DNA from: Anaeromonas gelatinilytica
Lineage (GTDB): Bacteria; Bacillota; Clostridia; Tissierellales; SIT17
Assembly: GCF_016820635.1 (NCBI RefSeq)
Contig: NZ_WSFU01000061.1
Span: 1 to 48,999 of the forward strand
DNA: 48,999 nucleotides
Direction of reading: 5' to 3'
The translations under genes and the position numbers were made by a program. The notes beneath the pieces were generated by a model, which saw only the letters and a program-made list of their open reading frames with translations, did no database searches and was not told the origin of the DNA. Below are positions 27,767 to 36,772 of this stretch, in pieces; position 1 is the stretch's first letter, and each line of letters opens with the position of its first letter.

Positions 27767-28352
27767 ATATTCCGTTCAATATTATATTTATTACTGGATA
27801 AGGATCTATATCTTCAAATTTCTTTTTTTTCATATTAATTTGATCAGTATAGAACTGATTCAAAGTACCAAAAAAGCCTATAACAAGTACTCTCTCATTT
27901 ACATCTTCTCTTATTAAACCTTTTTGTTTAATCTTTTTAATATATTTTACCATTTCAGATAATAATATATCCCTAGTAGATATCACTTTATTCCTCATAT
28001 CATCAGATATATCAATTGAACTATTTACTATATTTTGAGCCATATCCAAATGATCATTTATAAATTTTCCATGAAATCTAGCTATATCATTAAGAGTATC
28101 AATTAAATCTGTAGATTCATTTATTACCTCTTTTAATTTATCCCCATAATTATTTATAGAATACATAATCATCTCTTCAAATAAATGACGCTTCCCATTG
28201 AAGTATTCATATAGAGTTCCTTTACCAACAGAAGCTTCATTAGCTATATCTTGCATTTTTGCCTTATAATATCCCTTTTTAGAAAATACTTTAACTGATC
28301 CTTCTATTATATCTATTTCTTTTTGACTTCTGATACTCTTTTTATGAGACAT
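27762..28352 (-). CDS. TetR-family transcriptional repressor of the efflux operon
   Basis: A 196-residue regulator. The N-terminal helix-turn-helix is clear: EIDIIEGSVKVFSKKGYYKAKMQDIANEASVGKGTLYEYFNGKRHLFEEMI. The rest is the variable ligand-binding domain. The start is ATG 28352, 9 bases after GAGGAG, and overlaps the end of the pump gene by 11 bases, so translation is coupled. It is the last gene of the adaptor-pump-repressor operon. An operator-like palindrome at the operon's promoter (32372-32389) is the obvious binding site, which would give autorepression relieved by a pump substrate. Confidence 0.88.
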   Translation of the reverse strand: MSHKKSIRSQKEIDIIEGSVKVFSKKGYYKAKMQDIANEASVGKGTLYEYFNGKRHLFEEMIMYSINNYGDKLKEVINESTDLIDTLNDIARFHGKFINDHLDMAQNIVNSSIDISDDMRNKVISTRDILLSEMVKYIKKIKQKGLIREDVNERVLVIGFFGTLNQFYTDQINMKKKKFEDIDPYPVINIILNGIL

Positions 28353-31300
28353 GAGAATCATCTCCTCGTCTCAATTTTCTAGATATATCATCAAATATAG
28401 TATACATTACTGGAATTAAAACTAGTGTTAATAATGTTGATAATAGAAGTCCTCCTATTACCACTGTTGCCATTGGAGCTTGTATTTCTGATCCTTCTCC
28501 TAATCCTATAGCTATTGGCAATAACCCCAATACTGTAGTCAATGTAGTCATTAATATCGGTCTTAATCTTATTGGTCCTGCATTTTTAATTGCTTCAAGT
28601 CTATTTTCTCCATTTCTCCTTCTAGTGTTTATATAGTCTATCAATACTATAGCATTATTAACTACTATACCTATTAGCATTATAGCTCCTATAAGGGAAG
28701 TTACATTTAATGTTCTTCCCGTTAAGAATAATCCTAAAGCTCCTCCTGCTATTGATAATGGTACTGTAAACATTATGATAAATGGATTTAATAATGATTC
28801 AAATTGAGATGCTAATATCATATACACTAAAATCACTGCTAATATTAAAGCCAATCCTAAATCAGAAAAAGCCTCTTCTAATTGTTCATTCTCTCCTCCA
28901 ATCTCATAGCTGTATCCACTTTCCATATCATATTCATTCAATTTTTCTTCTATATCATTTACTACACTTCCTAAATCTCGTCCTGAAATATTACTACTTA
29001 CAGTTACAATTCTTGATTGAGCATCTCTATTTATTGCTATAGGTCCTTCAACTATTTCTACATCAGCTACCTGCTCTAATGATATTACTGTTCCCATTGG
29101 AGTATTTATAGGTAAATTTCTAAGATTTGATATACTTTGAGAGTATATATCATCACCTTGAACTACTAAATCTATCTCATCACCTTCTGTTGTATATCTT
29201 GTCGCCGTTTGACCTGATACTACTGTTTGTACTGTATTCGCTATCTGAGCTGTTGATAACCCATATTGACTAGCTGAAACTTTATCAATATTTATCTGAA
29301 CTTCTGGAGTTCCTTCTCCTATACTGGAACTTACTTCTCTAGTACCTTCTACTGATTTTACTATTTCTATGAAGTCCTCAGATATTTCCCCTAAGGTATC
29401 CAAATCATCGCCTTTTATTTCTATACTTACAGGAGAGCCTGTCATTCCACTCATTCCCATACTATTACTTGTTACTTCAACATTTATATCTGCTCCTGGT
29501 ATATCTTTTAGTTTTTCTCTTGCTTCCTCGGCTACTTCAAAAGTTGTTTCCTGCCTATTAGAATTTAATACTCCTGTTATTGAGGCTTGATTCTCAGTAT
29601 TTCCACCCATAGACATCTGTCCACCAGAACCTACTGTAGTAAATATCGTATCTATAACCTCTATTTCACTTAATTTTTCTTCTATTTCAAGAACTATATC
29701 ATTAGTTCTATCTAATTCTGATCCTGTAGGTAATTCAACTGATACAGTAAATTGTCCTTCATCTGTTGCCGGAATAAACTCGGCACCTACTTGAGTTAAT
29801 GATACTATACTTACAATAAATACTAATATAGATATAAGAATAGTTGATTTCCTATGACCCAAACTCCAAAGCAGTATTCGCTTATATACTTTTTCTACTT
29901 TGGAAAACACTTTATCAAAACCATCAAATATAAAAGATATTAATCTAAATTTCTGCTTATGCCTTTTCCCTTGATTGTTATCGACTTTTAATATTTGTGA
30001 AGATAACATTGGTACTAATGTTAATGCTACTATTAATGACGCTAAAAGTGAAAATGTTACTGTTAATGCTAACTCTTTAAATATTGTAGAAGTTATTCCT
30101 TCAACAAATACTATTGGTAAAAATACTGCTACTGTTGTAAGTGTTGAAGCTGTTACAGCCATTCCAACTTCCTTTGTCCCTTTTATAGCTGATTCTACCT
30201 TGGATAGCCCCTCTTGTCTATATCTATATATGTTTTCTAATACAACAATAGAATTATCCACCAACATGCCAATTCCTAAGGCTAATCCTCCTAATGTCAT
30301 AAGATTCAAAGTAATATTGTTAAAATATATTAATGAAAATGTAGCTATTATTGATACTGGTATAGCTACTCCTACTATTAATGTAGTTCTAATATTTCTT
30401 AAAAATAGGAATAGTATTATCACAGCTAATATAGCACCTAAAAATCCTGATTTAACTACCGCATTTATAGCTAAATTAATAAAGTCTGATTGATCTATTA
30501 CTGTAGTTAAATCCCTTGTAGGATATTCTTCCTTTATGTTTTCTATTTCTTCGTTTACTTTCTTAGCTACACTTACAGTATTAGTCCCTGATTGCTTCTG
30601 TATAGATATACTAATACTTGGATTTCCATTAATCTTAGAAATACTAGAAACATCTTTATTTTCGATACTTACATCGGCCACATCTGCTAAAAGTATCGTT
30701 CCTCCTGTAGGTAAAGATATAGGTAAACTCCTTATTTCATCTATTTCTTCAAATTCTCCTGTAGTTCTAATTGTTAAATTTTGAATGCCTTTTTCTACTG
30801 AACCTCCAGGGAGACTTAAATTTTCAGCACCTATTAATTGTGCTAAATTATCCATAGACAACCCATAATTTTGTATCTTTTGTTGATCTACTTGTACTCT
30901 TACTTCCCTTTCATATCCACCACTTATATCTACACTAGCTACTCCATCTATTCTCTCAAGTCTAGGGCTTAACTCATCTTCTGCAAAAGTCTGTAATGCT
31001 GCTAAATCTTCACTTCCTGATAAAGAAGCTTGTACTATAGGCATAGCATTAGGATCCATCTTAAGTACCATTGGATCATTAGAGCCCTCTGGTAAAAGTC
31101 CTTTGACCATATCAACCTTTTCTCTCATCTCTAATGAAGCAAAGTCCATATCTGTACCAAAATTAAATTCTGCTATGATTATAGAACTACCTTCAGAAGA
31201 TATACTAGATACATTTTTTATATTCGATACTGTTCCTATAGACTCCTCAATAGGTCTTGTTACAAGATTCTCAATCTCTTGCGGTCCCACTCCACTATAT

Positions 31301-31449
31301 GAAGTTTGAACAATAGCTACTGGCAAACTAAATTCTGGTAAAAGATCTATTGGTAACCTTGTAAGGGATACTACTCCTAGTAATATTATTATCAAAGTTA
31401 TCATTACAATGGTTACAGGTCTTTTAACTGAAAGATTAGTTAAATTCAT
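28342..31449 (-). CDS. RND-family efflux transporter (AcrB/MmpL-like, HAE1 type)
   Basis: A 1035-residue inner-membrane pump with the two-fold repeat of the family: one TM helix near the N-terminus (VTIVMITLIIILLGVVSL), a large extracytoplasmic domain, five or six TM helices (about residues 335-480), a second single TM near 530, another large domain and the final TM cluster (about 850-1020). The block VGMLVDNSIVVLENIYRYRQEG and LIGIVVNNAIVLIDYINTRR contain the Asp residues of the proton relay region. Such pumps are proton-driven. It follows the adaptor gene with a one-base TAATG overlap. In a Gram-positive there is no outer-membrane channel, so it probably exports across one membrane. Substrate unknown. 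Confidence 0.9.
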   Translation of the reverse strand: MNLTNLSVKRPVTIVMITLIIILLGVVSLTRLPIDLLPEFSLPVAIVQTSYSGVGPQEIENLVTRPIEESIGTVSNIKNVSSISSEGSSIIIAEFNFGTDMDFASLEMREKVDMVKGLLPEGSNDPMVLKMDPNAMPIVQASLSGSEDLAALQTFAEDELSPRLERIDGVASVDISGGYEREVRVQVDQQKIQNYGLSMDNLAQLIGAENLSLPGGSVEKGIQNLTIRTTGEFEEIDEIRSLPISLPTGGTILLADVADVSIENKDVSSISKINGNPSISISIQKQSGTNTVSVAKKVNEEIENIKEEYPTRDLTTVIDQSDFINLAINAVVKSGFLGAILAVIILFLFLRNIRTTLIVGVAIPVSIIATFSLIYFNNITLNLMTLGGLALGIGMLVDNSIVVLENIYRYRQEGLSKVESAIKGTKEVGMAVTASTLTTVAVFLPIVFVEGITSTIFKELALTVTFSLLASLIVALTLVPMLSSQILKVDNNQGKRHKQKFRLISFIFDGFDKVFSKVEKVYKRILLWSLGHRKSTILISILVFIVSIVSLTQVGAEFIPATDEGQFTVSVELPTGSELDRTNDIVLEIEEKLSEIEVIDTIFTTVGSGGQMSMGGNTENQASITGVLNSNRQETTFEVAEEAREKLKDIPGADINVEVTSNSMGMSGMTGSPVSIEIKGDDLDTLGEISEDFIEIVKSVEGTREVSSSIGEGTPEVQINIDKVSASQYGLSTAQIANTVQTVVSGQTATRYTTEGDEIDLVVQGDDIYSQSISNLRNLPINTPMGTVISLEQVADVEIVEGPIAINRDAQSRIVTVSSNISGRDLGSVVNDIEEKLNEYDMESGYSYEIGGENEQLEEAFSDLGLALILAVILVYMILASQFESLLNPFIIMFTVPLSIAGGALGLFLTGRTLNVTSLIGAIMLIGIVVNNAIVLIDYINTRRRNGENRLEAIKNAGPIRLRPILMTTLTTVLGLLPIAIGLGEGSEIQAPMATVVIGGLLLSTLLTLVLIPVMYTIFDDISRKLRRGDDSHVS

Positions 31450-32336
31450 TATTCTTCACCTCTTACGGTATCTACTTTAGAACCTTCTTCTATATAGTTC
31501 TGACCTTTGATTATAACTTTATCTCCTGACTTTAATCCAGATTTTATCTCTGTATAATCCCCCACATCTAAACCTGTCTCAATTTCTACCTCTTTTGCTA
31601 TTCCTTCTTCTTCCGTAAAGACTATGTCCTTTTCTCCATTATTTAATATTGCTTCACTTCTAACTACTAATACGTCTTTTCTCACATCAGTATCCAATAC
31701 TACCTTTGCAATCATTCCTGGTTTTAAATTTCTTAATTCCTCATTCAATACTATATTCACTCCATATAATTGAGTATTTTCACCAGGCGTAGAACTAATA
31801 CTTGCAATTTTCCCTTTTAATCCTTCTTCCTCTAAAGCACTTATATCTATGACACCTTCTTTACCTATAAATAACTCTCCTAATAAATTTTCACTTACAT
31901 TTAATGATATTGTCATAGGATTACCTTCTACTACAATAACCATTGAAGGTTGAATACTGGAAGTATACTTTCCTTCTTTTATATTTATAGCTCCTACTCT
32001 TCCCTCTACTGAAGTTTTTATATCTATAGTTTTATCAGAATCTTCCTTTTCTAAAGTAAACAATACATCTCCCTCTTTTACTTTTGACCCCATATTTACT
32101 TTGATATCATTTACTTTTAAAGCTTCTTGAGGCATAATCATCATTTCACTGCTTGGCAACGCTCTACCATTTAATGTTATTTCATTCGATATAGTATTCT
32201 TACTTACAGTTTCTACTTCTACAGAAACTTTATCTTTTGCCTTATCTTCTTTTCCAGTCTCTTCATCTGTACATGCTGAAATTCCAACTAATAATCCGAT
32301 TAGTATTATCATTAATATAGTCAATTTTTTCTTCAT
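31449..32336 (-). CDS. RND efflux periplasmic-adaptor-like lipoprotein (membrane fusion protein)
   Basis: A 295-residue lipoprotein with a signal ending in lipobox ISAC (Cys at about 22), then the barrel-sandwich and beta-barrel domains of HlyD/AcrA-type adaptors (VNDIKVNMGSKVKEGDVLFTLEKEDSDKTIDIKTSVEGRVGAINIKEGKY and KDVLVVRSEAILNNGEKDIVF). It has no long alpha-hairpin, as expected where no outer-membrane channel exists. It is the first gene of the operon with the RND pump and TetR genes. Its promoter and operator lie 40-90 bases upstream. AGGTATCT-type site precedes ATG 32336. Confidence 0.88.
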   Translation of the reverse strand: MKKKLTILMIILIGLLVGISACTDEETGKEDKAKDKVSVEVETVSKNTISNEITLNGRALPSSEMMIMPQEALKVNDIKVNMGSKVKEGDVLFTLEKEDSDKTIDIKTSVEGRVGAINIKEGKYTSSIQPSMVIVVEGNPMTISLNVSENLLGELFIGKEGVIDISALEEEGLKGKIASISSTPGENTQLYGVNIVLNEELRNLKPGMIAKVVLDTDVRKDVLVVRSEAILNNGEKDIVFTEEEGIAKEVEIETGLDVGDYTEIKSGLKSGDKVIIKGQNYIEEGSKVDTVRGEE

Positions 32337-32371
32337 CTAGATACCTCCACTATTATATTTATTTTTATAAG

Positions 32372-32389
32372 ACCGACTGGTCAGTCAGT
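32372..32389. promoter_or_regulatory. TetR-type operator of the efflux operon
   Basis: An 18-bp palindrome with one mismatched pair: ACCGACTG, two central bases, CAGTCAGT. This is the classic TetR-family layout and sits at the expected transcription start, just after the -10 box. The TetR encoded at the end of the same operon is the likely binder. Confidence 0.75.
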
Positions 32390-32397
32390 ATGTTCTT

Positions 32398-32426
32398 ATT
32401 GTAATTTTAGAAACAAAAAATGTCAA
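32398..32426 (-). promoter_or_regulatory. sigma-A promoter of the RND efflux operon
   Basis: On the minus strand TTGACA (32426-32421) and TACAAT (32403-32398) are 17 bases apart. The -35 box falls inside the pyrG terminator palindrome and the operator lies immediately downstream of the -10. Confidence 0.8.
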
Positions 32427-32444
32427 TATTAATATTGACATTTT
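32417..32444 (-). terminator. terminator of pyrG, overlapping the efflux promoter -35 box
   Basis: A 28-bp perfect palindrome (AAAATGTCAATATT and its complement) ends 32 bases past the pyrG stop and is followed on the minus strand by TT then G-rich-free sequence TTTGTTTC. It is a plausible intrinsic terminator, though the T-run is short. Confidence 0.65.
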
Positions 32445-32475
32445 ACATGTATTTAACAATACAAGTCTTATTATA

Positions 32476-34086
32476 TTATTCTTTTTTATTATCACAAGAT
32501 GCTTTTATAAAATCTCTAAATAACGGTTGACTTCTCGTAGGTCTTGATTTGAATTCTGGATGAAATTGACTAGCTACAAACCATGGATGATCTTTAATTT
32601 CTACTATTTCTACCAATCTTTCATCTGGAGATACTCCAGATATTTTCATTCCATTTTCTTCTAATCTCTCTTTATATTGATTATTAAATTCATATCTATG
32701 TCTATGTCTTTCATATACTAATTCTTCATTATATGCTATACTAGCCTTGGTTTCTTCCTTTATTTTACAAGGATATAGTCCAAGTCTCATTGTTCCACCC
32801 ATATCTTCAATATCTACCTGCTCTGGCATTATATCTATCACTGGATTAGTTGTTGATGATAAAAGTTCTGAACTATGAGCATCTTTTAATCCTAATACAT
32901 TCCTTGCAAATTCTACTACTGCCATTTGCATCCCCAAACATATTCCTAAAAATGGAACTTTATTCTCTCTAGCATATTTAATTGCACATATTTTTCCTTC
33001 TATGCCTCTATGTCCAAAACCACCAGGAACTAATATTCCATCAACATTCTTCAATAGGTCTTTACAATTTCCATCATCTATATCTTCAGAATGAATCCAA
33101 TCTATATCTATCTCTACTTCATTAGCTATTCCTGCATGCTTTAATGCTTCTGCCACAGAAAGATATGCATCTTTCAGCTCTACATATTTTCCTACCAAAG
33201 CAATCTTTATTTTGTCTTTAGGATTCTTTATTTTTGCGACTATCTCTTTCCATTTAGATAAATCTGGATTTTTAACATTAAGCTTTAATCTATTAACTAC
33301 CATTTGCGGAAATCCTTCTTCTTCAAGCATTAAGGGAACCTCATATAATGTATCTGCATCTAGATTTTGTACTACATTATTGTGATCCATATTAGAAAAA
33401 AGTCCTATTTTCTCCTTTATTTCCTGAGATAATTCATGCTCTGTTCTGCATACTATTATATCTGGTTGAATACCAATACCTCTAAGTTCTTTTACACTAT
33501 GCTGTGTAGGTTTAGTTTTTATTTCTCCAGCTTTAGCTAAATATGGAATTAATGTAACATGAATATACATTACATTTTCTATTCCTATATCATATTTAAC
33601 CTGTCTTATTGCTTCTAAAAATGGAAGACTCTCTATATCTCCTACAGTTCCACCAATCTCAGTTATAACTATATCTACCTTTTTTTCCTTAGAAACTCTA
33701 TATATTCTATCTTTTATTTCATTAGTGATATGAGGAATTACCTGTACTGTACCTCCAAGATAATCTCCCTTTCTTTCCTTTGTTATAACTGACCAATACA
33801 CTTTTCCAGTGGTTACATTGCTATTTTTACTCAAATTTATGTCAATAAATCTTTCGTAATGTCCTAAATCGAGATCTGTTTCTGCACCATCATCTGTGAC
33901 AAAAACTTCTCCATGTTGATAAGGACTCATAGTTCCTGGGTCTATATTTATATATGGATCAAATTTTTGTATAGTAACCTCAAGACCTCTACTTCTTAAA
34001 AGTTGTCCTAAAGATGCAGCAGTTATTCCCTTACCCAAAGATGAAACAACTCCACCAGTAACAAATATATACTTAGTATCTGACAT
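32476..34086 (-). CDS. pyrG: CTP synthase
   Basis: A 536-residue amidoligase that converts UTP to CTP with glutamine and ATP. The N-terminal synthetase domain starts [23 protein letters not shown] with the ATP-binding P-loop region. The C-terminal class I glutaminase has the nucleophile in [19 protein letters not shown], and the His/Glu pair in [14 protein letters not shown]. Start is ATG 34086 with a strong GGAGGT site 6 bases upstream; the longer frame adds a Lys-rich extension lacking a site. Single gene with its own promoter. Cytoplasmic. Confidence 0.95.
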   Translation of the reverse strand: MSDTKYIFVTGGVVSSLGKGITAASLGQLLRSRGLEVTIQKFDPYINIDPGTMSPYQHGEVFVTDDGAETDLDLGHYERFIDINLSKNSNVTTGKVYWSVITKERKGDYLGGTVQVIPHITNEIKDRIYRVSKEKKVDIVITEIGGTVGDIESLPFLEAIRQVKYDIGIENVMYIHVTLIPYLAKAGEIKTKPTQHSVKELRGIGIQPDIIVCRTEHELSQEIKEKIGLFSNMDHNNVVQNLDADTLYEVPLMLEEEGFPQMVVNRLKLNVKNPDLSKWKEIVAKIKNPKDKIKIALVGKYVELKDAYLSVAEALKHAGIANEVEIDIDWIHSEDIDDGNCKDLLKNVDGILVPGGFGHRGIEGKICAIKYARENKVPFLGICLGMQMAVVEFARNVLGLKDAHSSELLSSTTNPVIDIMPEQVDIEDMGGTMRLGLYPCKIKEETKASIAYNEELVYERHRHRYEFNNQYKERLEENGMKISGVSPDERLVEIVEIKDHPWFVASQFHPEFKSRPTRSQPLFRDFIKASCDNKKE

Positions 34087-34142
34087 ATCTTTACCTCCTT
34101 CTTTTTTAGTTTTCATGTTTTTCGCCCATTAATAACTTTATT

Positions 34143-34171
34143 ATTCTATATTAAGACACATAATATGTCAA
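34143..34171 (-). promoter_or_regulatory. sigma-A promoter of pyrG
   Basis: On the minus strand TTGACA (34171-34166) and TAGAAT (34148-34143) are 17 bases apart, about 60 bases before the start codon. It lies back to back with the thiC promoter. Confidence 0.7.
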
Positions 34172-34192
34172 ATTAATTTAAACATTATTTAC

Positions 34193-34221
34193 TTGTAAAA
34201 TTTCTCATAGTATGATATGCT
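34193..34221 (+). promoter_or_regulatory. candidate promoter of thiC
   Basis: TTGTAA (34193-34198) and TATGCT (34216-34221) with a 17-base spacer, upstream of the TPP riboswitch. Both boxes depart from consensus. Confidence 0.4.
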
Positions 34222-34264
34222 TCTATTTAAAGAAAGTAAAGAAAGAAAACTTCATATTAAATTA

Positions 34265-34360
34265 CAGGGGGGGGCTTATATTAATAGGCTGAGATAGGAA
34301 TGTTATTCCTGACCCTAAGAACCTGATTTGGATAATGCCAACGAAGGGATGTAGCTATAG
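34265..34360 (+). promoter_or_regulatory. TPP riboswitch upstream of thiC
   Basis: The THI-box segments are present in order: GGGGC, then AGGCTGAGATAGG, CCTGACCC, AAGAACCTGATTTGGATAAT, then GCCAACGAAGGGATG. P1 can close by TACA near 34264 with TGTA at 34350-34353. A run of eight G opens the element, longer than usual. The 3' strand AGCTATA (34353-34359) can pair with TATAGCT at 34394-34400, inside the terminator stem, which would be the antiterminator. Confidence 0.93.
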
Positions 34361-34373
34361 GAATAGTATTTTT

Positions 34374-34406
34374 GCTATATACTTTTATAGGTATATAGCT
34401 TTTTTT
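34374..34406 (+). terminator. terminator controlled by the thiC TPP riboswitch
   Basis: GCTATATAC (34374-34382) pairs with GTATATAGC (34391-34399), loop of 8, followed by seven T. It lies 14 bases past the aptamer and about 245 bases before thiC, so binding of TPP would stop transcription here. Confidence 0.75.
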
Positions 34407-34500
34407 ATTGTCAAGGAAAATTTATTTAATAAAAGTTTTAAACCATTGGTAAATACAAGCGTTAGTAGTAACAGAAAATATTGAAAGACAATAAAAAATA

Positions 34501-34625
34501 AGGGTTGTAGGGGATGAAATCCCCTGCCGTATTAGAAGGGTGCTCAGGTACACGTATTACGCACCGTCGAAGGGAAACTAGATTTCCCTAGCGAAGCGGA
34601 CACGTTTCTAGTCCGCATTTTTTAA
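34501..34625 (+). ncRNA. second structured leader element between the TPP riboswitch and thiC
   Basis: Three stable hairpins in a row. Helix A is a 7-bp stem (34509-34515 with 34519-34525, GAA loop). Helix B pairs GGTGC (34539-34543) with GCACC (34561-34565) and an inner GTA/TAC. Helix C is a 7-bp stem (34571-34577 with 34583-34589) with loop CTAGA. Then comes a GC-rich terminator hairpin, GCGGAC (34596-34601) with GTCCGC (34611-34616), followed by ATTTTTT. The loop of helix C can pair (ACTAGA, 34577-34582) with TCTAGT (34607-34612) in the terminator, forming a pseudoknot or antiterminator. The region is far richer in G+C than its surroundings. It could be a second riboswitch in tandem. An HMP-PP (thiS-motif) type is one idea from context only. 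I could not match it to a known class with certainty, and a mobile-element remnant is not excluded. Confidence 0.55.
34596..34624 (+). terminator. second intrinsic terminator before thiC
   Basis: Six-bp GC-rich stem GCGGAC/GTCCGC with a 9-base loop, then ATTTTTT. It sits 27 bases before the thiC start and its loop is complementary to the loop of the hairpin just upstream, so it may be switchable. Confidence 0.7.
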
Positions 34626-34650
34626 TATTTTAAAAAAGGGGAGAATAAAA

Positions 34651-35964
34651 ATGAATTATACTACTCAAATGGATGCTGCGAAAAAAGGAATCATAACTAA
34701 AGAGATGAAAATAGTTAGTACAAAAGAAAATATAGATATTGAAACTTTAAGAGAGAAGATAGCACTAGGACATATTGTTATTCCTGCAAACAAAAATCAT
34801 AAATCATTAAATCCAGAAGGAATAGGTAATGGACTAAAAACTAAAATAAATGTTAACCTTGGTATATCTAGGGATTGTCCTAATATAGAAACAGAATTAG
34901 ATAAAGCAAAAACTGCAATAGATATGAAAGCCGAAGCAATAATGGATTTAAGCTCATTTGGTAAAACAGAAGAATTCAGAAAAAAATTAGTTAATATGTC
35001 TACTTCAATAATTGGAACTGTTCCAGTATATGATGCAGTAGGGTTTTATGACAAGGAATTAAAAGATATCACAGAAAAAGAATTCTTGGACGTAGTTAGA
35101 AAACATGGAGAAAATGGAGTTGATTTTGTAACTATTCATGCAGGATTAAACAAAGACACTATTAAAACATTTAAAAAAAATAAAAGAGTTACTAATATAG
35201 TCTCAAGAGGAGGTTCTCTAATATATGCATGGATGGAACTAAATAATAAAGAAAATCCTTTTTATCAACATTATGATGAATTATTGGATATATGTGTAAG
35301 ATATGATATAACAATAAGCCTTGGTGATGCTTTAAGACCAGGAAGTATTGCAGATGGAACAGACGCATCTCAAATAGCAGAGCTAATGGTATTAGGCGAA
35401 TTAACAAAAAAAGCTTGGGATAAAAATGTACAGATTATAATAGAAGGACCAGGCCATATGAAATTAAATGAGATTGAATCTAATGTCTTATTGCAAAAGA
35501 AGCTTTGTCATGGTGCACCATTTTATGTACTAGGACCAATTGTTACAGATATAGCTCCGGGATATGACCACATAACTTCAGCAATAGGTGGAGCCTTAGC
35601 TGCTAGTCATGGAGTAGATTTTCTATGTTATGTAACACCAGCTGAACATCTAAGATTACCTACATTGGAAGATATGAAAGAAGGAATAATAGCTTCAAAA
35701 ATTGCTGCTCATGCAGGAGACTTAGCTAAAGGAATAGAAAACGCTGAAAAATGGGATTTAAAAATGAGTAAAGCTCGACAAAAGCTAGACTGGACAGAAA
35801 TGTTTAATTTAAGTATTGACAAAGAAAAAGCTAAAAGATATAGACAAGAATCTGTCCCAGAACATGAAGACAGCTGTACTATGTGTGGTAAAATGTGCTC
35901 TATGAGAAATATGAATAGAATTATAGAAGGAAAAAATATAAATATATTAAGATCGGAGAATTAA
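34651..35964 (+). CDS. thiC: phosphomethylpyrimidine synthase
   Basis: A 437-residue radical SAM-type enzyme that rearranges aminoimidazole ribotide to HMP phosphate, the pyrimidine half of thiamine. [25 protein letters not shown] is near the N-terminus, [13 protein letters not shown] and [27 protein letters not shown] are core blocks, and the C-terminal [10 protein letters not shown] holds the Cys ligands of the 4Fe-4S cluster. This is the short bacterial form. AAAAGGGGAG precedes ATG 34651. It is preceded by two consecutive terminator-type controls. Its product goes to ThiD, encoded at 11.5 kb. Confidence 0.96.
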   Translation: MNYTTQMDAAKKGIITKEMKIVSTKENIDIETLREKIALGHIVIPANKNHKSLNPEGIGNGLKTKINVNLGISRDCPNIETELDKAKTAIDMKAEAIMDLSSFGKTEEFRKKLVNMSTSIIGTVPVYDAVGFYDKELKDITEKEFLDVVRKHGENGVDFVTIHAGLNKDTIKTFKKNKRVTNIVSRGGSLIYAWMELNNKENPFYQHYDELLDICVRYDITISLGDALRPGSIADGTDASQIAELMVLGELTKKAWDKNVQIIIEGPGHMKLNEIESNVLLQKKLCHGAPFYVLGPIVTDIAPGYDHITSAIGGALAASHGVDFLCYVTPAEHLRLPTLEDMKEGIIASKIAAHAGDLAKGIENAEKWDLKMSKARQKLDWTEMFNLSIDKEKAKRYRQESVPEHEDSCTMCGKMCSMRNMNRIIEGKNINILRSEN

Positions 35965-35984
35965 AATACATAATCTCTCCATTT

Positions 35985-36013
35985 AAAAAGACCCTGATCA
36001 ATTAGGGTCTTTC
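35985..36013. terminator. bidirectional terminator between thiC and kamE
   Basis: AGACCCT (35989-35995) with AGGGTCT (36004-36010), flanked by AAAA and TTT, between convergent genes. Confidence 0.8.
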
Positions 36014-36016
36014 ATA

Positions 36017-36772
36017 TTATACTAATTTTCTTTCAACCATTTCTGTTACTATGAATGTAGCTACATCATTTGCAAAACTTCCTGTTCCAAATCCTGCATC
36101 ATAACCTAATTCTTTAGCTAATTCATGAGATATTCTTGGTCCACCACATGTTAATACTACATTATCTCTTAAACCTTCTGCTTCTAGTAATTCAACTAAT
36201 TCAGTAAGATTAGGGATGTGAACATCTTTTTGAGTAACTATTTGAGAAACTAATATAGCATCTGCATCTAATTCAATAGCTTTTGCTACAAGTTCTTCAT
36301 TAGGTACCTGACTTCCCATATTTATAGCATTTATTCCTACGTATCTTTCTAATCCATAATGTCCATCAAAGCCTTTCATGTTCATTATAGCATCTATACC
36401 AACAGTATGAGCATCAGTGCCTGTGCAAGCTCCAATTACTGTTATTTCTCTTTTAACATTTTCTTTAATATAATCTTCTACTCCATATTTGTCCATAGAG
36501 TCAACTTCAACCTTAGGTACTTCAATTTTACTGAAGTCTACAGTATGTTGACACTTACCATATAATACAAAGAATGTATATCCTACACCTAAATCAGAAT
36601 AATGTACGACTTCAGGATCTTCCAATCCCATCTTCTTTGCTAATATCCTAGCTGCTTCCTTTGCTTCATCACCATAAGGTATCGGTAATGTAAAAGCAGT
36701 TTGCATCATACCATCATTTAATGTATCTCCATAAGGCTTTACTTTTGTTAAATCTACTTTCTCTATTGCCAT
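36017..36772 (-). CDS. kamE: lysine 5,6-aminomutase beta subunit
   Basis: A 251-residue small subunit of the adenosylcobalamin- and PLP-dependent 5,6-aminomutase. The Rossmann cobalamin-binding motif DxHxxG is D120-A-H122-T-V-G125. K133 in NMKGFDGHYG is at the position of the lysine (K144 in the Clostridium sticklandii enzyme) that holds PLP in the resting state. The remaining sequence has the GGPRISHELAKELGYDAGFGTG block. It is the last gene of the lysine operon and overlaps kamD by one base (TAATG). It works as a complex with KamD, migrating the epsilon amino group of beta-lysine to carbon 5. Confidence 0.96.
   Translation of the reverse strand: MAIEKVDLTKVKPYGDTLNDGMMQTAFTLPIPYGDEAKEAARILAKKMGLEDPEVVHYSDLGVGYTFFVLYGKCQHTVDFSKIEVPKVEVDSMDKYGVEDYIKENVKREITVIGACTGTDAHTVGIDAIMNMKGFDGHYGLERYVGINAINMGSQVPNEELVAKAIELDADAILVSQIVTQKDVHIPNLTELVELLEAEGLRDNVVLTCGGPRISHELAKELGYDAGFGTGSFANDVATFIVTEMVERKLV

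Noticed and set aside
34501-34625. T-box or group II intron fragment before thiC
   Set aside because: There is no AGGGTGGNACCGCG-type T-box core and no intron domain V or reverse transcriptase; thiC is not an aminoacyl-tRNA gene.
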